Source of the DNA: a candidate division KSB1 bacterium | GTDB taxonomy: Bacteria; Zhuqueibacterota; Zhuqueibacteria; Residuimicrobiales; Krinioviventaceae | Length of the DNA stretch: 64,000 bases | Assembly (NCBI GenBank): GCA_034521575.1 | Contig: JAXHMJ010000005.1 | Location: forward strand, 2,108,001 to 2,172,000 | Reading direction: 5' to 3' | Shown: positions 22,118 through 30,251 of the stretch, in pieces | Layout of the letters: every line of letters begins with the position of its first letter | Numbering within the stretch: the stretch's first letter is position 1 | Notes under the pieces: model-generated | Seen by the model: the letters and a program-made list of their open reading frames with translations, nothing else | Told to the model about the DNA's origin: nothing | Databases searched by the model: none | Translations under genes and position numbers: made by a program

Positions 22118-22612
22118 TTATTTAAGAATGCGTCGAAATCCGACAAGTTGACTGATATAAGGTTTTGAGTCCAATTGATCAAGCGTCACCCCCCGGCTCA
22201 CAGAGGCGTGTAAAAACTTTCCCTGTGACAGATAGAGTCCCATATGATTTGGAATAAAACCAGTTTTCGTATTGAAAAATACGAGGTCTCCAAATACTAA
22301 CGAGGAACGAGATACGGGTGTTCCCAGTTTATAGATTTCTCTCGTGCTGTGAGGCAATGAAATATTGGCTGCTTTTTTGTAGAGGGTCAAAACCAAACCG
22401 GAACAATCAACACCGTTAACGGTTGTGCCTCCCCATCGGTACGGTGTGTGTAAAAATTTTAATATCTCACTCGCAAATTTTTCTTTCATCCGCGAATGAG
22501 ATTTTTTGAACTCTGGTTCATTCAACCGATGGCTGTATGGAGCGGGTGAAAAAGGTCCACCACAATTTATAGTTAAAAAGAATATGAATAGAAAAATTAA
22601 AACAGTTTTCAC
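22118..22612 (-). CDS. NlpC/P60-family cell-wall hydrolase lipoprotein
   Basis: A 164-residue protein with a lipobox (FLTINC, Cys about residue 17) and an NlpC/P60 domain. The domain shows YRWGGTTVNGVDCSGL (catalytic Cys), the PNHMGLYL strand (catalytic His) and a third polar site at FLHAS. These enzymes cut peptide bonds in the peptidoglycan stem. It would be anchored in the outer or inner membrane facing the periplasm. It diverges from the NHL gene and sits just upstream of the rpmH promoter. Confidence 0.9.
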   Translation of the reverse strand: MKTVLIFLFIFFLTINCGGPFSPAPYSHRLNEPEFKKSHSRMKEKFASEILKFLHTPYRWGGTTVNGVDCSGLVLTLYKKAANISLPHSTREIYKLGTPVSRSSLVFGDLVFFNTKTGFIPNHMGLYLSQGKFLHASVSRGVTLDQLDSKPYISQLVGFRRILK

Positions 22613-22728
22613 TTGATTTTTCCTTTGATTGCAGTAAATTGGTAAAACAATCGTTGCAAATTATTTGCCGTTGTCTAAAGGGAAACATTTATACTTTTGG
22701 ACGTTATATTTATACAAAAGGATCTGAT

Positions 22729-23634
22729 ATGAAAATATTACTCGTACAATTAATTTTACTCTTTTCATCAGCTGCCTGTCAAACAGTGAATATTGCTCCT
22801 TTGTATACAATTGACAAGCCCGCTGATTCTCTCAATTTCAATCAGCCTCAAGGGCTTTCGATCGATTCAAATGGTCATCTCTACATATCAGATACAAAGA
22901 ATCATAGAATACTCAAAATGGATCAACAGGGGAATATATTATCCAAAGTCGGGGGTATAGGCTGGCTTAAAAATCAATTTCAGAATCCGATGGGCCTTTA
23001 TGTTTTCAATACGATGAACGTTTTTGTAGCAGATCATGACAACCACAGAATTGTCCGTTTTGACAAGAATTTGAATTGGATTACAGAATTATCCCCGGAA
23101 TATCATTGGGACGATCGGTTTTCATTCTCTTTTCCCATGGACATTTTTACAAGTTTTTACGGTGATTATTTTATTATTGATGCTGAAAATCGCGGGATCA
23201 TAAAACTGGATTCCGGGTTTTCGCCTGTATTAACCTTTGGCGGATACGACTGGGGAAAAGGCGCCCTCTCTCGTCCGGTTTCCATTTTTCTTTCGAATAA
23301 TGACAACGTCTTTGTGAGCGATTATAAAGCGGGTCGTATTTTTGTTTATGACTATTATGGTAACTATTTGTACAATTTTGGTAAAAATATTTTAAAGCAT
23401 CCTCTTGGACTGTTTATTGATTCTAATAATAGGATCTATGCAACGGATGAATTTCATCATTCATTATATATTTTTGATGAGGAGGGGCGTATGTTAATCA
23501 AATTTGGAACTCAAGGCAACAAATTAGGCGCCTTTAATGCTCCATCCGATGTGGTGGTTTTTAATAATAAACTCTTTGTTCTGGAATCTCTGAATAATCG
23601 TATCCAGGTTCTGAGTATTGTTTTTTCACAATAA
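22729..23634 (+). CDS. NHL-repeat beta-propeller lipoprotein
   Basis: About 301 residues. The ATG at 22729 was chosen because it has AAAGGA 7 bases upstream and opens a lipoprotein signal (LFSSAACQ). Upstream in-frame sequence has no signal peptide character. The rest is a six-bladed propeller of NHL repeats, recognisable by repeated QGLSIDSNGHLYISDTKNHRI-like units with GNIL or NYLYNFG turns. NHL propellers bind protein or carbohydrate partners. It is followed after 12 bases by the large barrel gene and then Omp85, so a role in outer-membrane assembly or surface structure is plausible but unproven. Confidence 0.8.
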   Translation: MKILLVQLILLFSSAACQTVNIAPLYTIDKPADSLNFNQPQGLSIDSNGHLYISDTKNHRILKMDQQGNILSKVGGIGWLKNQFQNPMGLYVFNTMNVFVADHDNHRIVRFDKNLNWITELSPEYHWDDRFSFSFPMDIFTSFYGDYFIIDAENRGIIKLDSGFSPVLTFGGYDWGKGALSRPVSIFLSNNDNVFVSDYKAGRIFVYDYYGNYLYNFGKNILKHPLGLFIDSNNRIYATDEFHHSLYIFDEEGRMLIKFGTQGNKLGAFNAPSDVVVFNNKLFVLESLNNRIQVLSIVFSQ

Positions 23635-23646
23635 AGGTCTTTTTGA

Positions 23647-26600
23647 TTGTCAAAACCAATAATAATAATTATTTTTGTTTTTACATCCATTCTCTGGTCT
23701 CAAACTGAGGGAAAACTTGGTTCCATTCAGTTGAATGAAAAAACCCTGTTTTTAGAAGGCGAGTCTCGCAAAGGCCCCTATTTTCTTCCCGATTCGTTAA
23801 TCATAATCAATACAGTCGACGTATATATCGATGGTCACATTCAACATCCGGGTTCGTATGTCTTGGATGCGGTAAAGGGTGAAATCCGCTTTAATCGAAT
23901 AATTGAAAACACTTCCCTTATACGTGTCGAGTACAAGATATATCCGTTTGACATTAAGCGTGAATATTATCATCACAAAATGCATAAACGGTTGTTTGCA
24001 ATAGAATCCAAAAACAGAACATCTCAAGAGACATCTTTAGATGATACCCTGAATTATGCTTCACAATTAAGCAAAAGCGGAAGTATAACTCGTGGAATAT
24101 CTGTCGGTAATACTCAGGGATTAAAAGTTAATTCAGCATTAAATATCAATGTGTCCGGTAAAGTTGGAGAAAATATAAAAGTACTGGCCGCTCTCACGGA
24201 CCAATCAACCCCCATTCAACCGGAAGGGACCACTCAAAATTTACAGGAAATAGACAAAGTTTTTATCGAAATAGAATCACCCCATTGGGCTGCAACAATG
24301 GGAGATTTTAATCTCAGGTATTCAGGTACTCAATTTGCTCAATATCAAAGAAAACTTCAGGGTGTGATGGGAGAGACATCCTACAAAAATACATCAGCCA
24401 AACTATCCGGTGCGGTTTCCAGGGGCAAATACCGCTCTCTTAAATTCCAGGGGCAGGAGGGAAATCAAGGTCCTTATCAGTTAAAGGGAGATCGCGGCCA
24501 GGTAAATATTATAGTGTTGGCAGGTACAGAACGTGTTTATATAAATGGTGAAAGAATGACGCGTGGGGAAAGTAATGACTATATTATTGATTATTCATCA
24601 GCTCAGATCACATTTACACGTCGACGCTTGATTACATCTGAATCCAGGATAGTGGTGGATTATCAGTATTCTGATGAACAATATAGACGGAATTTATATT
24701 CAGCCTCTGTAAAAACCGGAATATTTAAAGATCGTCTTTTCTTAAAAACAACATTTTTACATGAGGCTGATGATAAAGACAATCCACTTGATTTCACACT
24801 CGATGATGAAAACAGGAATATACTTTCAGAAGCGGGTGATAATCCACTAAATGCAAGAGTAAGTGGTGCAAAATATATGAAGGACTCTAATGGTAGGTAT
24901 GAACTTACAAAAGACAGTATTTATGTTTATAAAGGCGAGGGGAAAGGAAGTTACAATGTGGTTTTTTCTGATATAGGCGATAATTCCGGAGGCTATACCT
25001 ACAAAGGATCCGGTATATTTAAATATTTGGGTAAGGGACAGGGAAGATATGCGCCTGTAATAATTCTTCCAACACCTTCCAGTCATTCTTTACTTGATTT
25101 TGATATTCAATTTAATCCTTTGAAATCAGTCTCTATACAGAGCGAATATGCTCTAAGCTCTTTTGACAGAAATACGTTCTCCGGTCTTGATGATGAAAAT
25201 AATGAAGGATTGGCTCAAAACCACAGGCTTTCTATCAAACAGGACAGTCTAACCGCTCTTGGCCTGAAATTTGGATCTGTAGAATTTTCAGGAATGTATA
25301 AAAATATAAATAACAGATTTAATTCAATAGACAGATCAACAAAAGTCGAATATGACAGAATATGGGATTTGCCCGATACAATTGAAAATTCGCGCGAAAT
25401 GTTATTCAATTTAATGCATCGTATCTTCCGGTATCTTTTTTAGAATTAAAGGGTGAATATGGTAGAAATGAATCCGGAAACACATTTTCTTCAAAACGCT
25501 GGTCTTTTGAAGAAAAATTCAATTTAGAATCGTTTCCCGCTGTTCATTACAAACTGGAATATATTAACAGCGAACGTTTGCAAAAAAATCAAGCCAATGA
25601 GTGGATACGCCATAATGGTTCTATTGATTATTCGTATGCCTCTGTGCAGCCATTTTTCAGGTATGAGGGTGAAATTAAAAAGGAAAATTGGTCAGATTCT
25701 CTCTTTACAGGGTTTAAATTTAATGATCTAAAAGGTGGTGTAAAAGCATCTGTATTTAAAAATTTGAATACATCCGTATCTTATGCCAGACGAGAAGAAT
25801 ATGATTACAGAGGAAAAGAAATTTTTGAAAAAGAGTCGACTTCCAATACAATAAATACGAGTGCACAATTCAATTCAAAATCATTCTCAGGTACACTTGA
25901 TTTTACTCATAGAATTATGAATTATTTTACAGAGGATAATACGGATAGAAAAACTGATCTGGCGGAATTGCAAATGCAATGGTCCCCTTTTAATCGGGCG
26001 TTGAATTTATCCTATAATTATCAAATATCAAACACAGCAACTGCAAAAATAGAAAGAGTTTATATCAAGGTGAATGAGGGTGAGGGAAATTACAGATTGG
26101 ATAAAGACCTGAATGAATATGTAAATGATCCTCTTGGAAATTATATTTTGCGTATTTTGACAACTGATCAGTTTGAACCCGTCGCTGAACTTAAAACAGT
26201 GGCAAGGGCTCAATTTGAACCTTCCAGATTATATCAAACCGTATCTAATCATGAAAAATCATTGCTACATAAAAGCATTGAAGCGCTTTCTTCTGAAACC
26301 TATTTTACAATTGATGAACGATCTCAGTATCCAGATGTTTATAATATTTATTTTTTAGATTTAAAGAAATTTAAAAATCCCGAGTACACAATTTTGGGAA
26401 CCACTTATTTTAGAGAGGATTTTTATATCCTGCGCAGAAATAGAAAATTTTCTTTGCGCTATCGTTATGAAAACCGCGATGAACTAAACAATCAATATCT
26501 TCAGGGAAGGGAAGAGCGCTATGAAAACCATAATTCACTAAGATTGACATTAAGATTTTTAAATAGGTTTAGTAACCAGACTGAATATATCAACAAGCAT

Positions 26601-27050
26601 ATTACAAGAAAATTTAATTATTCGGGCAGACAGGACCGTAATATTTACTTAAATCAAATTGAATCTGATTTTTCATTTCGTCCGTCTCCGATACTCGAGT
26701 TTTCTTTAAAAGGTCGCTTTTCAAAAGAAAAGGATATAGACTATACAAATCCAACACGTGTGACAGCTTTTGCCATTATTCCTCAATGCAATTATTCAAT
26801 TCGAAACAAAGGCCGTTTTCGCACAGAATTAGAGTGGAGTTTCGTTCAAGCCAGACCATCAGATCGCCTTATTCCTTATGAAATGGCATTGGGAAGAAGC
26901 TTGGGACGTTCATTGCGTTGGGATATTCGCTTTGATTATCGAATTTCAGATGTTATCATGGCAACTTTTTCTTATAATGGCCGGAATGAACCGCGACGGG
27001 ATCGTTTAATTCACGCAGGTCGGGCTCAAATAACAGCATCTTTTAGATAA
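23647..27050 (+). CDS. Large putative outer-membrane barrel protein of unknown function, frameshifted
   Basis: The frames 23647-25443 and about 25410-27050 join into roughly 1134 residues. The break is near 25405-25415 (ATTTAATGCATC), after which the other frame continues NASYLPVSFLELKGEYG. It starts with TTG, with AAGGT 8 bases before it, and has a short signal peptide ending near WSQ. Two copies of a similar beta unit are visible (about residues 35-100 and 275-345: GPY-L, a VYI-G strand, then an I-V-x-Y strand). The C-terminal 600 residues are alternating aromatic/charged strands ending in Phe-Arg, typical of outer-membrane barrels. It abuts an Omp85 gene. I recognise no named family. Confidence 0.65.
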
Positions 27051-27051
27051 A

Positions 27052-28806
27052 ATGAAAAAATTTCTTTACACAATTATAGTTTTGTGGGCGGCGAATAGTG
27101 CATTATCAGATAATGCTCGGGAGTATTATATTCGCAATTCAGAATTTCACAATCTTGATATGATCACTCAAAAGCAGGCCGGCAAAATTTCGGGACTGGA
27201 AACCGGGAATCGAATTTCAATCGATGATATATATTTACAGGGCGCCTCTTTGCTCTCATTTTTAGAAAAAAAAGGATATGTGTATGCATCAATTGATTCA
27301 ATTACTTATTCAATAAATTCCAATCAGGACAGCGTTTCAATTTCTGTATATCTGAATAATAATAATCCCGCTACAGTTAGTCAAATAATTGTAAATGGAC
27401 CAGATACGCAGCAAATTCAAAAATATTATAATCCATTAAATAACATCGAGATACAGAAACTAAAAATTGAATTGTTAGCTGAACAAATCATCCATTATTA
27501 TGAAGAAAAAGGAAGGCCGTTTGCTTCTTTAAATTTTGATTCTGTTCGAGTTGATAAAGCAGATGGAAAATATGCTCATATACTTTATTTTACCAACAAT
27601 CCGGGACCCAAACTTGTAATTGAGGATATAAATATAACAGGTAATGAATTTACAAATGATAATGTTATACGCCGGGAAACTCGCATCAAAAAAGGAAAAA
27701 TTTACAATCACCAAAAGATAGAATTAATTGAATCAAGATTAATGCGACTTGGATATTTTAAAAAGGTATATCCTCCGGATGTCTTTATCTCAAATAAAAA
27801 TAAAGGGGGTATTTCAATCCATGTAAACGAGGGAAAAACCAGCAAATTTGATGGCGTGGTGGGTTATACACCCGCCACTGAATTTGAAAAAGGGTATTTC
27901 ACAGGACTTGTGGACATTGAAATGGGTAATCTTTTTGGAACCGGAAGATCAGTTAAAATACACTGGCAGAAAAGAGATCAAAATTCTCAAGACCTGGAGA
28001 TCTATTACCGTGAACCCTGGGTAGCTGGATATCCTTTGCATATTGGATCCGGTTTTAATCAGTTAATTCAGGACAGTACATATATTGAACGTGAATTCAT
28101 GGCAGATTTTGAATGGCCGCTTATCGAATCATTTTCAATTGTATCCTCTTTGACCAGATCGCTGATCATTCCCGACTCTATAGGGAGTTATAGTCTTGGC
28201 ATTCCGCAAAGCAATTCATTGAGTGCTTCTATAGGAATTAAATATGATTCGAGAAATAATTTAATCAATCCTACAAACGGAATTTATTATTTTACAAATA
28301 TAGAAATTGGCAGTAAAAAAAATAAAGGCCCTGCTGAAATATTAACTCGTTATTCTTATAAAAAAGAAATTTCTAACAAAAAAATTCGTCTGGATTTTGA
28401 TTCCTATTTCTCAATTTTTACCAGACAAATTTTAGCAATTTCCTTCAATGGTCGAAGAATAACAAGTAATGAGTCTGAAATACCATTACCCGACCAATAT
28501 AGACTGGGTGGCACAAGATCATTACGCGGCTATCGTGAAGATCAGTTTAGAGGAACCACTATAGCCTGGACAAATTTTGAATATAGATATTTATTCGGAC
28601 CTCTTTCACGCGCATTTGTCTTTTTTGATGCTGGTTATTATTCTCCGAACAATATTTCTGATAATTTTAAAATGGGATATGGATTCGGAGTAAGATTAGA
28701 AACGGGTTTGGGTATTATGGGTATCGATTATGGTCTTCCGATTGCTGAAAAGACAGAAGGGGTATTGGGAGGGATGATTCACGTGGGTCTGATCAATAAT
28801 TTCTAA
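27052..28806 (+). CDS. Omp85-family outer-membrane assembly protein (BamA/TamA-like)
   Basis: A 584-residue protein with a signal peptide (1-19) and about three POTRA-like units (residues 45-330, with VIRRETRIKKGKIYNH and IEDINITGNEF). A C-terminal 16-strand-type barrel carries the Omp85 hallmark RLGGTRSLRGYREDQFRG (LRGY) near residue 485 and ends in a barrel strand finishing NNF. It is shorter than BamA (about 750-850 residues) and closer to TamA in size. The start lies 1 base after the stop of the large barrel gene, so the two are coupled. It may be a dedicated assembly factor for that protein. Confidence 0.85.
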   Translation: MKKFLYTIIVLWAANSALSDNAREYYIRNSEFHNLDMITQKQAGKISGLETGNRISIDDIYLQGASLLSFLEKKGYVYASIDSITYSINSNQDSVSISVYLNNNNPATVSQIIVNGPDTQQIQKYYNPLNNIEIQKLKIELLAEQIIHYYEEKGRPFASLNFDSVRVDKADGKYAHILYFTNNPGPKLVIEDINITGNEFTNDNVIRRETRIKKGKIYNHQKIELIESRLMRLGYFKKVYPPDVFISNKNKGGISIHVNEGKTSKFDGVVGYTPATEFEKGYFTGLVDIEMGNLFGTGRSVKIHWQKRDQNSQDLEIYYREPWVAGYPLHIGSGFNQLIQDSTYIEREFMADFEWPLIESFSIVSSLTRSLIIPDSIGSYSLGIPQSNSLSASIGIKYDSRNNLINPTNGIYYFTNIEIGSKKNKGPAEILTRYSYKKEISNKKIRLDFDSYFSIFTRQILAISFNGRRITSNESEIPLPDQYRLGGTRSLRGYREDQFRGTTIAWTNFEYRYLFGPLSRAFVFFDAGYYSPNNISDNFKMGYGFGVRLETGLGIMGIDYGLPIAEKTEGVLGGMIHVGLINNF

Positions 28807-28807
28807 A

Positions 28808-29395
28808 TTAATTTGCTCTATAATATAAAATCTGAGAGATCAAAAGAACAAAAACAGCAATCACAGCAAACAAAAATGAAAATTCTGCATAAAGGATGGC
28901 AAACCCAAGGGCAAAAGAATCCAGAACCATAACAACCAAAGCAGATAAAAAATAAATACTGTCATACTTTTCCTGAAAAGTATGTTTTATGGCATCCTGT
29001 GTCCATAAAAAAATATTTTCACTGGAATCCAGCTGCTGAGTATAAACATCCTTTATTTTATTCATGATATGATTACAATTCCACCAGACCCGTCTTAATC
29101 TTGAAAGTTTTAATATATTGATAACTCCAATAAAAAAAAGAAGAGTTAAAATAGTATATATGATACTTTTACTTGTAGTATTTGAAAAAGCCTGGGATGA
29201 TAAAATAATCTGATAAATAAAGAAAATAGCGGCATACAGGGCCGCATTTAATATAATATAAATATTTACAAGCTTTTGTTGTTCAACCATAAGATGTTCT
29301 GCTGTTTTTTGAGCAAAATCATATTCAGAAGTAATATAGCCCTGCAAATCCAGGTGAAATGATTTATCTTTTTTTGTTTCTTTTTCGTTTGTCAT
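28808..29395 (-). CDS. Four-helix membrane protein of unknown function
   Basis: About 195 residues from the ATG at 29395. A TTG eight codons further upstream is also in frame. Charged N-terminal 35 residues are followed by two membrane segments (about 45-66 and 78-98), a polar helical loop with a Trp-rich RRVWWNCNHIMNKI, then two more membrane segments (about 143-168 and 172-192). The arrangement recalls small effector-type membrane proteins but no family motif is clear, so no function is assigned. It converges on the Omp85 gene with 1 base between stops. The 29.4-29.7 kb AT-rich region is upstream. Confidence 0.6.
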   Translation of the reverse strand: MTNEKETKKDKSFHLDLQGYITSEYDFAQKTAEHLMVEQQKLVNIYIILNAALYAAIFFIYQIILSSQAFSNTTSKSIIYTILTLLFFIGVINILKLSRLRRVWWNCNHIMNKIKDVYTQQLDSSENIFLWTQDAIKHTFQEKYDSIYFLSALVVMVLDSFALGFAILYAEFSFLFAVIAVFVLLISQILYYRAN

Positions 29396-29429
29396 TTTTA
29401 ATCCAAATACGGATAACAAGAATAGATTT

Positions 29430-29720
29430 TTAAATACTAATCCACATGCATGATGGATAACCTGATGAAATTACTGTATAACTTGTCTATAAAGTGTGGA
29501 TAATTTTGCTAAACTTAAATATGTTAACAACAGATACCAACACGTGATGTTAATAAAAATCTATTCACATTTTAGCAACAGTGTGTTGTTGAAAAAATAA
29601 ATTTATTTACAGTGTTTTTAATGGCTTTGCGGATATGTTGTTGATATTATCAACATATCCACAGAGCCTATTATAATATATATTATATATAATATTATAT
29701 ATATATAATATATCAAAATA
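29430..29720. other. Second origin-like region: DnaA-box-like sites plus AT-rich stretch
   Basis: No gene. Contains an exact DnaA box TGTGGATAA (29495-29503), one-mismatch boxes TAATCCACA (29438-29446), TTATCAACA (29647-29655) and ATATCCACA (29655-29663), and TGTCTATAA (29484-29492), which is also found at 48109 beside a DnaA box. A perfect 10-bp inverted repeat GGATATGTTG / CAACATATCC (29631-29660) abuts a stretch of about 45 bases made only of A and T (29669-29713), like a DNA-unwinding element. It could be a second part of the origin, the true origin, or simply AT-rich intergenic DNA. Confidence 0.5.
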
Positions 29721-29731
29721 AATTACAATAT

Positions 29732-29914
29732 TTATTCTTTTCTTGTTGAAATTTTGAATGGTACATACAAAGGACACCATTTTAATAATACAGTTAGTAA
29801 AGGAATAAAGCCAATTAATCCCCACCAGGTTTTTAAATAGACGCCAAGACCCAATAACGCAAGACCAAGAATAACTCTTATAATTGTGTCAATTTTGCCA
29901 ATATTTTTTTTCAT
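29732..29914 (-). CDS. DUF2892 small membrane protein
   Basis: A 60-residue protein starting at the ATG at 29914, which has an ideal AGGAG 8 bases upstream (a longer in-frame start at 29944 lacks one). It reads MKKNIGKIDTIIRVILG, then two hydrophobic segments, then the LKWCPLYVPF motif, which is the DUF2892 (YgaP membrane-domain-like) signature. Function unknown; often found near rhodanese or sulfur genes, but not here. Confidence 0.85.
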   Translation of the reverse strand: MKKNIGKIDTIIRVILGLALLGLGVYLKTWWGLIGFIPLLTVLLKWCPLYVPFKISTRKE

Positions 29915-30251
29915 ACTTTTCTCCTTTTTTGTTTTTAATAACATTAATTGTTTAAAATAATTCCTTGATTTTTCTTTCCTTTTGAATTTTTATTGATTTT
30001 TATAAATGCTTTCAATATCTTGATGCATTATATTTCTGCTACTGGCGCTGATTATTAAATTTTTTTAATATCTCGGAAACGGAATATTCGTCTTTTATAT
30101 AGTGTTTTACTTGCGTTAAAATTAAACCTACATTCCATTTTTTATTTTTGCTTTGACTTTATATTATATTAACATTGATTTATTAAAATATAAAGAATTA
30201 CAAGCCATGTTTTTATGTAAAATAAATCATTCATTAGCTATGGAGGAACAA
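29915..30251. other. Intergenic region upstream of the TonB receptor
   Basis: A 337-base AT-rich gap between divergent genes. It must hold both promoters. A TTGACT hexamer at 30153 lacks a well-spaced -10. The ribosome-binding site GGAGG at 30242-30246 decides the receptor start. No terminator, repeat or RNA gene was recognised. Confidence 0.5.

Noticed and set aside
29607-29825. Small minus-strand frame in the AT-rich region
   Set aside because: Composition follows the AT stretch and it overlaps DUF2892, which has a good start and ribosome-binding site.
30153-30158. TTGACT as -35 of the TonB receptor promoter
   Set aside because: No -10 at 16-18 bases; the best TATTAA is about 22 bases away.
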